Positions 1-5,672 of a DNA stretch of 10,823 nt are shown here, in pieces. The DNA is from Pseudomonadota bacterium. GTDB lineage: Bacteria > Pseudomonadota > Gammaproteobacteria > Xanthomonadales > Xanthomonadaceae. Position numbers and translations under genes: made by a program. The stretch spans positions 1 through 10,823 of the forward strand of contig JAEWBY010000044.1 of the NCBI GenBank assembly GCA_023390905.1, in the 5' to 3' direction. The notes beneath the pieces were generated by a model, which did not search any database, was not told the DNA's origin, and saw nothing but the letters and a program-made list of their open reading frames with translations. Numbering within the stretch: position 1 is the stretch's first letter; each line of letters begins with the position of its first letter.

Positions 1-1432
1 GCGTTTCGTTGCGCGGCGGACGCGGAGCGCGCGGCTTGTCGCCACCGCCCGCGCCTTCGCGACGTTCGCCGCGGGCACGGCTGCCGCCGCCACCCCCACT
101 GCCACTGCGGCGACGCCCACCTTCTCCGGTGCCGCCGGAGCGTCCGCCACCGCGGCGCTGTTCCTCGGCTTTGCGCTCCTCGCGCGCCTCGCGGAAGATC
201 GCGCCGATGCTCTCGCCTTCCTCGCCTTCCAGCGGCGCACGTTCCGGGCGCGGCAGGGCGGTCAGCAGTTCGGCGTTCACTGCTTCCACCGGAATCTTCT
301 GCTCGATATAGGTCTCGATATCCGGCAGCGACATCGCGTAGCGCTCGCAGGCGAAGCTGATCGCATCACCTTCGGCGCCCAGGCGCGCGGTGCGGCCGAT
401 GCGGTGCACGTAGTCTTCCGCGTCGAACGGCAGATCGAAGTTGTAGACGTGCGAGACGCCATCGATATGCAGGCCGCGCGCCGCCACGTCGGTGGCGACG
501 AGGATTTCGAGCTGGCCTTTCTGGAAGCGGTTGAGCAGGGTCTCGCGCTTCTTCTGCGGCACGTCGCCCGACAGCACGCCCACGCGGTAACCGGCCTTCT
601 CCAGCGCGCGCGCCACGCGCTCGACGAACGCCTTGGTGTTGACGAACACCATCGTGCGCGCGCCTTCGCTGCGCGAGAGCAGGCCCAGCAGCAGCGGGAT
701 CTTTTCCTCGTCGGCCGGGAAATACATGCGCTGGCGCACGCGGGCAGCGGTGATCGACTCGGTTTCCACGACGAGCTTTTCCGGCTCGTTCATGTGTTCG
801 TAGGCCAGCTCCAGCACGCGATGGCTGAGCGTGGCGCTGAACAGCAGGGTCTGGCGCTCGGTGCGGATCGGCATGCGCCGCAGCAGGAAGCGGATGTCCT
901 TGATGAAGCCCAGATCGAACATGCGATCGGCCTCGTCCAGCACGCAGACCTCGCAGGCGTGCAGCGACACGACCTTGTGCTGCTTGACGTAATCGATCAG
1001 CCGGCCCGGGGTGGCGATGATGACGTCCACGCCCTGCTGCAGCAGCTCGCGCTGCTTGTCGTAATCGACGCCGCCATAGACCAGCGCGAAGCGCAGGCCG
1101 AGGTCGGCGCCGAACTTCACGGCGTCCTTGTGGATCTGGATGGCCAGTTCCCGCGTGGGCGCCAGGATCAGCGCGCGCGGGTCTTCCGGCTTGCGCTCGG
1201 CCAGTGCCGGGCGCGACAGCAGGCGGTTCATCACCGCGACCAGGAAGGCCAGCGTCTTGCCGGTGCCGGTCTGGGCCTGGCCGGCGACGTCGCGGCCGGC
1301 GAGCGCGACCGGAAGGGTCAGCGCCTGGATCGGCGTGCAGCGCGAAAAGCCGGCGCTTTCAAGGCCGGCGAGCAGCGCCGGATGCAGGTCGAACGAAGAA
1401 AAGGTTACGTCGGTTAAAGGTTTGTCGCTCAT
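1..1432 (-). CDS. rhlB: ATP-dependent RNA helicase RhlB (DEAD-box), 3' end outside the window
   Basis: DEAD-box RNA helicase; in E. coli RhlB unwinds structured RNA for the RNase E degradosome. The minus-strand frame is open from ATG at 1432 to the left edge, giving 477 residues and no stop. Seen: Q-motif region with CTPIQ at 32-36, motif I AQTGTGKT at 53-60, PTREL at 92-96, TPGR at 141-144, DEAD at 166-169, SAT at 199-201, ATDVAARGLH at 313-322, and motif VI HRIGRTAR at 343-350 (Ala where most DEAD-box proteins have Gly). From about residue 400 the chain becomes acidic, then Gly/Arg-rich and disordered. E. coli RhlB is 421 residues, so this one is longer by an RG tail of unknown full length. 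The start is supported by residue-by-residue similarity of the N-terminus (MSDKPLTDVTFSSFDLHP) to E. coli RhlB; the ribosome site is weak (AAAG-like). It is divergent from trxA, as in E. coli. Confidence 0.95.
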   Translation of the reverse strand, partial: MSDKPLTDVTFSSFDLHPALLAGLESAGFSRCTPIQALTLPVALAGRDVAGQAQTGTGKTLAFLVAVMNRLLSRPALAERKPEDPRALILAPTRELAIQIHKDAVKFGADLGLRFALVYGGVDYDKQRELLQQGVDVIIATPGRLIDYVKQHKVVSLHACEVCVLDEADRMFDLGFIKDIRFLLRRMPIRTERQTLLFSATLSHRVLELAYEHMNEPEKLVVETESITAARVRQRMYFPADEEKIPLLLGLLSRSEGARTMVFVNTKAFVERVARALEKAGYRVGVLSGDVPQKKRETLLNRFQKGQLEILVATDVAARGLHIDGVSHVYNFDLPFDAEDYVHRIGRTARLGAEGDAISFACERYAMSLPDIETYIEQKIPVEAVNAELLTALPRPERAPLEGEEGESIGAIFREAREERKAEEQRRGGGRSGGTGEGGRRRSGSGGGGGSRARGERREGAGGGDKPRAPRPPRNET

Positions 1433-1556
1433 GGATTTTTCTTTGCGCCACAGTGGCTGAAGGCGCGCGTGATGGGGGGTGTCCGCTGCTTGCATCGCCG
1501 TCGGCGGCGTCGCACACTGCGCCCCCAAAGCCGGGATTTGCGGCCTCTGACAGGCC

Positions 1557-1587
1557 TTGAACCGGCCGCGAAACGCCCCAGTTTACC
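1557..1587 (+). promoter_or_regulatory. Weak candidate trxA promoter
   Basis: TTGAAC at 1557-1562 resembles a sigma-70 -35 box, and TTTACC at 1582-1587 lies 19 nt after it as a poor -10. It is in a sensible place, ahead of the leader and the trxA ribosome site, but the match is weak and the spacing long, so this is only a pointer. Confidence 0.2.
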
Positions 1588-1617
1588 TCAATAGCGTGGC
1601 CGTTCCGGCCCCATTCC

Positions 1618-1636
1618 GTCCACATTCTCCGTGGAC
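1618..1636 (+). other. Inverted repeat in the trxA leader
   Basis: A perfect 6-bp stem, GTCCAC at 1618-1623 and GTGGAC at 1631-1636, with a 7-nt loop. It ends 5 nt before the trxA Shine-Dalgarno sequence, so the folded RNA would sit directly upstream of the ribosome site. It has no U tract and is not a terminator. A role in translation or mRNA stability is inference only. Confidence 0.35.
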
Positions 1637-1641
1637 ACCGC

Positions 1642-1646
1642 AGGAG
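1642..1646 (+). promoter_or_regulatory. Ribosome binding site fixing the GTG start of trxA
   Basis: AGGAG lies 6 nt upstream of GTG 1653. This decides for the GTG start over the upstream in-frame TTG at 1557, which would add 32 residues unlike any thioredoxin. Confidence 0.85.
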
Positions 1647-1652
1647 ACCGCA

Positions 1653-1994
1653 GTGAGCGAAAAAGTAACCCATGTCGGCGACGCTGACTTCGATGCCGCC
1701 GTGCTGAACTCGGACGCGCCCGTCCTGGTCGATTTCTGGGCCGAATGGTGCGGCCCCTGCAAGATGATCGCGCCGGTCCTGGACGAGCTGGCCGAGACCT
1801 ACGATGGCCGCCTGAAGGTGGTCAAGCTCAATGTGGACGAGAACCGCGCCACCGCGATCAAGTACCACGTGCGCAACATCCCGCTGCTGCTGCTGTTCAA
1901 GGACGGCCAGGTTCAGGCCACGCAGGTCGGCGCGGTGGGCAAGGGTCAGTTGACCCAGATGATCGACAAGACGCTCGGCGCGCAGACCGCCTGA
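1653..1994 (+). CDS. trxA: Thioredoxin 1 (TrxA)
   Basis: Small cytoplasmic disulfide reductase that passes electrons from thioredoxin reductase to ribonucleotide reductase, methionine sulfoxide reductase, PAPS reductase and other targets. The protein is 113 residues (E. coli TrxA is 109) and a single thioredoxin fold. The active site WCGPC is at residues 32-36, in the context FWAEWCGPCKMIAP. The buried Asp is D27, the cis-proline is P77 in RNIPLLLLF, and the KDGQ turn and KGQL helix start follow as in E. coli. One oddity is Leu at position 78, directly after the cis-proline, where E. coli and most thioredoxins have Thr. It is translated from GTG with a good AGGAG site. It lies 191 nt upstream of rho on the same strand and may share transcripts with it, as in E. 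coli. Confidence 0.98.
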   Translation: MSEKVTHVGDADFDAAVLNSDAPVLVDFWAEWCGPCKMIAPVLDELAETYDGRLKVVKLNVDENRATAIKYHVRNIPLLLLFKDGQVQATQVGAVGKGQLTQMIDKTLGAQTA

Positions 1995-2001
1995 GCGCAC
2001 G

Positions 2002-2027
2002 CGCCGGCCGGCATGCCCGGCCCGGCG
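2002..2027 (+). other. GC-rich hairpin after the trxA stop
   Basis: A ten-pair, all-GC stem (2002-2011 with 2017-2027, one bulged C at 2021) and a 5-nt loop begins 8 nt after the trxA stop codon. No T run follows, so it is not a standard intrinsic terminator. It could protect the 3' end of a trxA mRNA or weakly attenuate read-through into rho. The function is inferred from position only. Confidence 0.45.
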
Positions 2028-2052
2028 GCTGAACCGCTGCGGCGCCCGGTGC

Positions 2053-2081
2053 TTGCCGCCGCCGCAGCGCAGTGTTAGTGT
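2053..2081 (+). promoter_or_regulatory. Candidate sigma-70 promoter of rho
   Basis: TTGCCG at 2053-2058 and TAGTGT at 2076-2081 are separated by exactly 17 nt. The -35 matches 4 of 6 and the -10 matches 3 of 6 consensus bases (TA...T kept), a quality common in GC-rich gammaproteobacteria. Transcription would begin near 2088 and give a leader of about 98 nt, so rho could be expressed independently of trxA. Confidence 0.45.
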
Positions 2082-2087
2082 CAAAAC

Positions 2088-2185
2088 ATCCGGCGCCTTC
2101 GTCGCGCCGCACCCTTCTGAGTCACCACACTCCTTCACACCGCCGCATCCCAGCAGGCGCTCGCCACCTTAGCGAGGAATCGCAC
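2088..2185 (+). promoter_or_regulatory. C-rich, G-poor rho leader (rut-like, possible autoregulation site)
   Basis: The 40 nt from 2111 to 2150 contain 20 C, 4 G, 8 A and 8 T, a strong C-over-G excess in DNA where the two are otherwise similar. Unstructured C-rich, G-poor RNA is the known hallmark of Rho loading (rut) sites, and in E. coli Rho represses its own gene by terminating in the leader. The leader has no ATG, GTG or TTG before the rho start, so nothing like the E. coli rhoL leader peptide is present and ribosomes would not shield this RNA. The assignment is inference from composition and position. Confidence 0.5.
2174..2179 (+). promoter_or_regulatory. Ribosome binding site fixing the TTG start of rho
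   Basis: GAGGAA lies 6 nt before TTG 2186. The frame is open further upstream to 2072, but those 38 residues show no Rho-like sequence and would begin inside the likely promoter. TTG 2186 is therefore preferred. Confidence 0.75.
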
Positions 2186-3865
2186 TTGTCCGACAGCAGC
2201 AACGAAACCGGCGCCCCCGCCGAGAAGCGCGTGCGCAAAGCCCGCGCGACCAAGACCGCCGCCCCGGCCGCCGATACCGGCGCCAGCGAGGCCGCATCCG
2301 CACCCGCCGCGCCGCCCGCCGCGCCCCCGGCTCCGGCCGTGGATGCAGCCGCGCCCCCGCCGGCCCAGGAGGGCGGCCAGGAATCGTCCGGCCCCGCGCA
2401 TGCGCAGGGGGAAGGCGATCCGCGCGAGGCCCGCGACGGCAACAACCGCTTCAACAATCGCCGCGACCGGTTCCGCAACCGCCGCGACCGCGAGCGCAAC
2501 CGCCACGGCGGCAACAACGACGGCATGCCCAACGACGGCAACGGCAATGGCAACGAGAACTACGCCCCGCGCGTGATGCCCAGCGTGCCCGAAGGCTTCC
2601 CGCAGTATTCGCTCAGCGATCTGAAGCGGATGCCCGCGCCCAAGCTGCTGGAAATCGCCGAGCAGCTCAATATCCAGGAAGGCGTCGCCCGCGCGCGCAA
2701 GCAGGACGTGATCTTCGCGCTGCTCAAGGTGCTGACCCGCCACGGTGAAGGCGTGGTCGCCGACGGCGTGCTGGAAATCCTGCCGGACGGCTTCGGCTTC
2801 CTGCGCGCGGCCGAAGCCAGCTATCTGGCCGGCCCGGATGACGTCTACATCTCGCCGAGCCAGATCCGACGCTTCAACCTGCGCACCGGCGATCATCTGT
2901 CCGGCCGCATCCGCTTCCCGAAGGACGGCGAACGCTACTTCGCCCTGGCCGTGGTGGACACCATCAACGGCGAGCCGCTGGAAGCCTCGAAGAACAAGGT
3001 GCTGTTCGAGAACCTCACCCCGCTGTTCCCGCGCCGCCGCTTCACGCTGGAGCGCGGCAATGGTTCCAGCGAGGACATCGCCGGTCGCATCCTCGATCTG
3101 ATGGCGCCGCAGGGCAAGGGCCAGCGCGCGCTGATCGTGTCGCCGCCCAAAGCGGGCAAGACGATCATGATGCAGCAGATCGCCACCGCCATCACCACCA
3201 ACCATCCGGACGTGCACCTGATCGTGCTGCTGGTGGATGAGCGCCCGGAAGAAGTCACGGAGATGCAGCGCACCGTGCGCGGCGAAGTGGTGTCGTCCAC
3301 CTTCGATGAACCGGCCGCGCGCCACGTGCAGGTCGCCGAAATGGTGATCGAGCGGGCCAAGCGCCTGGTCGAACACAAGAAGGACGTGGTGATCATGCTG
3401 GACTCGATCACCCGCCTGGCCCGTGCGTACAACAACGTCGTGCCGAGCTCCGGCAAGGTGCTGACCGGCGGCGTCGACGCCAACGCGCTGCACCGTCCGA
3501 AGCGCTTCTTCGGCGCCGCGCGCAACGTCGAGGAAGGTGGTTCGCTGACCATCATCGCCACCGCGCTGGTCGAGACCGGCAGCAAGATGGACGAGGTGAT
3601 CTACGAGGAATTCAAGGGCACCGGCAACAGCGAAGTGCACCTGAACCGCCGCATCACCGAGAAGCGCGTCTACCCGGCCATCGACATCAACCGCTCCGGC
3701 ACGCGCCGCGAGGATCTGCTGATCGAGCCGGAACTGCTGCAGAAGATCTGGATCCTGCGCAAGCTGCTGCACCCGATGGACGAAATCGCCGCGATGGAAT
3801 TCCTGCTGGACAAGATGAAGAACACCAAGTCCAACGACGAGTTCTTTGCTTCGATGAAGCGCTGA
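2186..3865 (+). CDS. rho: Transcription termination factor Rho with long disordered N-terminal extension
   Basis: Hexameric RNA-dependent ATPase and 5'-3' translocase that ends transcription of untranslated RNA. From TTG 2186 the protein has 559 residues, against 419 in E. coli. Residues 2 to about 137 are an extra segment: Ala/Pro-rich with basic patches to about 75, then an Asn/Arg/Asp-rich tract (NNRFNNRRDRFRNRRDRERN) at 86-105 and a Gly/Asn stretch to 125. The conserved core follows. The Rho N-terminal helical domain runs from about 140 to 185, and the RNA-binding RNP1 motif DGFGFLR is at 201-207. The P-loop SPPKAGKT is at 319-326, VDERPEEVTEM at 350-360, and the Walker B strand ending MLDS at 404-407. 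The Q loop is KVLTGGVDAN at 424-433 and the R loop KGTGN at 477-481. The segments lining the bicyclomycin pocket in E. coli Rho look conserved. The C-terminus is complete and an intrinsic terminator follows. Confidence 0.98.
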   Translation: MSDSSNETGAPAEKRVRKARATKTAAPAADTGASEAASAPAAPPAAPPAPAVDAAAPPPAQEGGQESSGPAHAQGEGDPREARDGNNRFNNRRDRFRNRRDRERNRHGGNNDGMPNDGNGNGNENYAPRVMPSVPEGFPQYSLSDLKRMPAPKLLEIAEQLNIQEGVARARKQDVIFALLKVLTRHGEGVVADGVLEILPDGFGFLRAAEASYLAGPDDVYISPSQIRRFNLRTGDHLSGRIRFPKDGERYFALAVVDTINGEPLEASKNKVLFENLTPLFPRRRFTLERGNGSSEDIAGRILDLMAPQGKGQRALIVSPPKAGKTIMMQQIATAITTNHPDVHLIVLLVDERPEEVTEMQRTVRGEVVSSTFDEPAARHVQVAEMVIERAKRLVEHKKDVVIMLDSITRLARAYNNVVPSSGKVLTGGVDANALHRPKRFFGAARNVEEGGSLTIIATALVETGSKMDEVIYEEFKGTGNSEVHLNRRITEKRVYPAIDINRSGTRREDLLIEPELLQKIWILRKLLHPMDEIAAMEFLLDKMKNTKSNDEFFASMKR

Positions 3866-3885
3866 ACCCGGACCCTGCCGCAAAG

Positions 3886-3914
3886 AAAAAGCCCCGCGAA
3901 AGCGGGGCTTTTTT
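3886..3914. terminator. Intrinsic, probably bidirectional terminator between rho and the convergent TonB-like operon
   Basis: The stem GCCCCGC (3891-3897) pairs with GCGGGGC (3902-3908) around a GAAA tetraloop. Six T follow at 3909-3914 and five A precede the stem at 3886-3890. The A and T runs make it work on either strand: it ends rho 20 nt past its stop codon, and could end the minus-strand operon arriving from 3966. Confidence 0.92.
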
Positions 3915-3926
3915 CATGCAATCCAA

Positions 3927-3944
3927 TGCATCCCCGTGGATGCA
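3927..3944. other. Perfect inverted repeat TGCATCC-CCGT-GGATGCA
   Basis: A perfect 7-bp stem with a 4-nt loop lies between the terminator and the end of the minus-strand operon. It has no adjoining T run. It could be a 3' end stabiliser or a protein site. Its arm shares GGATGC with the inverted repeat at 5673-5692 at the other end of the operon. Confidence 0.5.
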
Positions 3945-3965
3945 CCGAGCCTGCCCCGCGCTGCG

Positions 3966-4844
3966 TCAACCCGGCTCCAGGGGCGTCAGCAGACGCAACC
4001 CCTGTCCAGCCAGATAGATTCCACCGGCCAGCATCGCATCCGGATCGACGTGATCCCGCTCGTCGGCCCACGGCGCCTTCTGCTTCGGACCAGGAATATA
4101 GGCTTCCCACTGACCATACACGGCGGGTTTGTCGCCAGGCATCAGGTAGCTCACCGGAACCCGCGCGTACCAGACGCCATCATCGGCCAGTTCGCCGGTG
4201 GTCGGCACTTCGAACGTCCAGTACTTGGCAGCGAACAGTGCGGAGCGGGTGAACTGATCGCGCATGTACTTCATCTCGCCTTCCGAGCGGCCGACGATTT
4301 GCAGATTGACCTGTTCGGCGAACGATTCCTGCACGGTACCATCCGGCCCGACCTTGATGATCACGTAGACCGTGCCTTTCGCACCCAGAAGCTGTGCGCC
4401 TTCCGGATAGCGTGGTGACGACAGCTTGCGCCCCCGCAGGGTCGCGGTGCCCATCTGGTCGATGCGTTCCTGACCATCCAGTGCATCGCTGCCGAAATAT
4501 GCACCGCGCAGGCGGATCTCGTAGTCGCCGCTGTCGAGTTTCTTCGCCACCACGCGCAGGCTCATGCGTGCCCTGGCGCGTGCGGCGGCACCATCAACCC
4601 GCACCGGCTCGAAGCGCCAGACCGGCCGTGCGCGCTCGATCAGTCCGCGCACAGCCGGCGGAATCTTTTCCTCCTGGTCGATATTCAAACCGCTGACGCT
4701 GCCATCGGGTTCGATCACCACGTGGCCTGTCACCAGCAGACTCAACTCGGTCTGCTTGCGGATGTCATTGCTGCCCGCAAACGCGGAGAACGCCATGCCC
4801 AATGTGAGGACAACCCAGCCCATGGATTGGAAAACGCGCTGCAT
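3966..4844 (-). CDS. Exported protein with TonB C-terminal-like domains (second gene of the pair)
   Basis: A 292-residue exported protein. Residues 1-23 form a signal peptide (M-QR, hydrophobic VVLTLGMAFSAFA, likely cleavage AFA-GS). An N-terminal lobe follows at about 36-118, reading like a degenerate TonB C-terminal domain (VTGHVVIEPDGSV, then VWRFEPV at 75-81). A better match comes at about 143-234: SPRYPEGAQLLGAKGTVYV with VGPDGTVQ, then YWTFEVP at 208-214. The last 50 residues are unassigned and end in LRLLTPLEPG. Annotation pipelines would probably call it energy transducer TonB, but there is no N-terminal membrane anchor or Pro-rich spacer, so coupling to ExbBD is not supported. ATG 4844 is chosen because GAGGA lies 7 nt upstream and the signal peptide starts there; ATG 4871 would overlap the preceding gene. 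It is paralogous to that gene. The natural ligand is unknown. Confidence 0.85.
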   Translation of the reverse strand: MQRVFQSMGWVVLTLGMAFSAFAGSNDIRKQTELSLLVTGHVVIEPDGSVSGLNIDQEEKIPPAVRGLIERARPVWRFEPVRVDGAAARARARMSLRVVAKKLDSGDYEIRLRGAYFGSDALDGQERIDQMGTATLRGRKLSSPRYPEGAQLLGAKGTVYVIIKVGPDGTVQESFAEQVNLQIVGRSEGEMKYMRDQFTRSALFAAKYWTFEVPTTGELADDGVWYARVPVSYLMPGDKPAVYGQWEAYIPGPKQKAPWADERDHVDPDAMLAGGIYLAGQGLRLLTPLEPG

Positions 4845-4851
4845 GTCCAGG

Positions 4852-4856
4852 TCCTC
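4852..4856 (-). promoter_or_regulatory. Ribosome binding site overlapping the upstream stop codon
   Basis: On the minus strand GAGGA (4856-4852) precedes ATG 4844 by 7 nt and shares bases with the TGA stop (4857-4855) of the first gene. This fits coupled translation of the pair and decides the start of the second gene. Confidence 0.7.
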
Positions 4857-5643
4857 AGAGCGTTGCGCCAACCACTGGCGTAAGCAGCTTCACCGATTCG
4901 CCGACCACCAGCGCCTGTCCATGCCGCAGGTCGTCAACGTCGAAGGATTGCCGCTCGGGGTTCAGCCACGGAATCGGCGAGAGCGGGCCGGCAACTTCGC
5001 GCCGCCAGCCTTTGCCCGCCGTCGGCATGCCCTCCATCCGGTAATCGATCGGCACCACGAGCGTCGTGTCCGGTTCATCGCCGGGGCCAGCCGGCTCGAA
5101 TTTCCACCGCATTGCGGCCGCGATGCTGGCCTTGGCGAAAACCGGCGCCCAGTTGTCCACCGCGCTGAGGCTCATCGAACGATACGGCCACGCATGCTGG
5201 ATGGCGGCCGCTTCGACCACCTGCCCGGCCGCGTCCACGCGCACGGCGATCAGCACGTCGCCACCGACTCCGACCCGCGCCGCTTGAGGTGGATAGCGCG
5301 GCGGTTCCATGGTGATGGATTTGCGGATGCCGCTGAAATGCACCTCTTCGATGCGCGCCTCGTAACCGGCATCCACCGGGCGCAGGGTCAGCGTCATGCG
5401 CATGGCAGCTTTCGCGGGTATCGCGACGCCGTTGCGGACGACAGGCTGGAATTTCCAGCTTCGCACGTGTTTGTCGACCAGTTCCAGCACCAGGGGCGAC
5501 AACTCGCTTGAAGTGCGATAGTCGAATACCTCGCCCTGTTCATTGATACCGACCTCGCCTTGGATTGGCAATCGCAGGTCGCTGGCGCGCGCGCTGCCGA
5601 ATGCTGCAAGCAGCAGCAAAAGTCCGATGATGCCTTTACGCAT
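4855..5643 (-). CDS. Exported protein with TonB C-terminal-like domains (first gene of the pair)
   Basis: A 262-residue protein with a clear signal peptide: MRKG, then a leucine-rich core and likely cleavage ARA-S at 20-21. No lipobox cysteine is present. Like its neighbour it has two lobes. One, at about 23-103, is a degenerate TonB-like unit (QGEVGINEQGEV, then SWKFQPV at 62-68). The other, at about 114-202, matches the TonB C-terminal pattern (PPRYPPQAARVGVGGDVLIA, then RWKFEP at 179-184). The C-terminal tail ends in VKLLTPVVGATL, echoing LRLLTPLEPG in the second protein, so the pair probably arose by tandem duplication. There is no membrane anchor or Pro-rich region, so a TonB energy-coupling role is doubtful; a periplasmic binding or envelope role is a guess. 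ATG 5643 is preferred to ATG 5661 and the more upstream starts because GAGGAG lies 6 nt before it and the signal peptide begins there. Confidence 0.85.
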   Translation of the reverse strand: MRKGIIGLLLLLAAFGSARASDLRLPIQGEVGINEQGEVFDYRTSSELSPLVLELVDKHVRSWKFQPVVRNGVAIPAKAAMRMTLTLRPVDAGYEARIEEVHFSGIRKSITMEPPRYPPQAARVGVGGDVLIAVRVDAAGQVVEAAAIQHAWPYRSMSLSAVDNWAPVFAKASIAAAMRWKFEPAGPGDEPDTTLVVPIDYRMEGMPTAGKGWRREVAGPLSPIPWLNPERQSFDVDDLRHGQALVVGESVKLLTPVVGATL

Positions 5644-5649
5644 GTTCTG

Positions 5650-5655
5650 CTCCTC
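5650..5655 (-). promoter_or_regulatory. Strong ribosome binding site of the first TonB-like gene
   Basis: GAGGAG on the minus strand, 6 nt before ATG 5643. It decides against the longer in-frame starts at 5661 and 5724, which would place a charged non-export sequence before the signal peptide. Confidence 0.8.
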
Positions 5656-5672
5656 GTCCATGGTGCCGCAAT

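Larger units (their letters stand above)
1433..1652. promoter_or_regulatory. Divergent rhlB/trxA intergenic control region
   Basis: This 220-nt gap separates the two divergent genes and must hold both promoters. I see no further reading frame with a convincing start. It contains three short perfect inverted repeats on the trxA side: GGCCT-5-AGGCC at 1542-1556, GGCCG-3-CGGCC at 1598-1610, and GTCCAC-7-GTGGAC at 1618-1636. No clear promoter for rhlB could be picked out on the minus strand. Confidence 0.6.

Noticed and set aside
404..1417. Plus-strand open frame of 337 codons opposite rhlB
   Set aside because: It lies wholly antisense to a well-conserved helicase. Its His/Gln/Ala/Arg-rich composition is what the complement of high-GC codons gives, and it shows no domain.
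1557..1652. N-terminal extension of thioredoxin from TTG 1557
   Set aside because: The added residues are not thioredoxin-like, no ribosome site precedes the TTG, and a strong AGGAG precedes GTG 1653.
2280..2570. Low-complexity 5' part of rho as a frameshift or misassembly
   Set aside because: The frame runs unbroken from a good ribosome site into the conserved core, and the family in this lineage is known to have long Rho N-termini.
2135..3883. Minus-strand open frame of 582 codons opposite rho
   Set aside because: It is antisense to rho over its full length, with a Val/His/Asp/Gln-rich translation and no recognisable motif. Its start lies in the terminator region.
4564..5511. Plus-strand open frame of 315 codons opposite the TonB-like pair
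   Set aside because: It crosses both minus-strand genes and their junction. The minus-strand genes have signal peptides, good ribosome sites and paralogy, and this frame has none of these.
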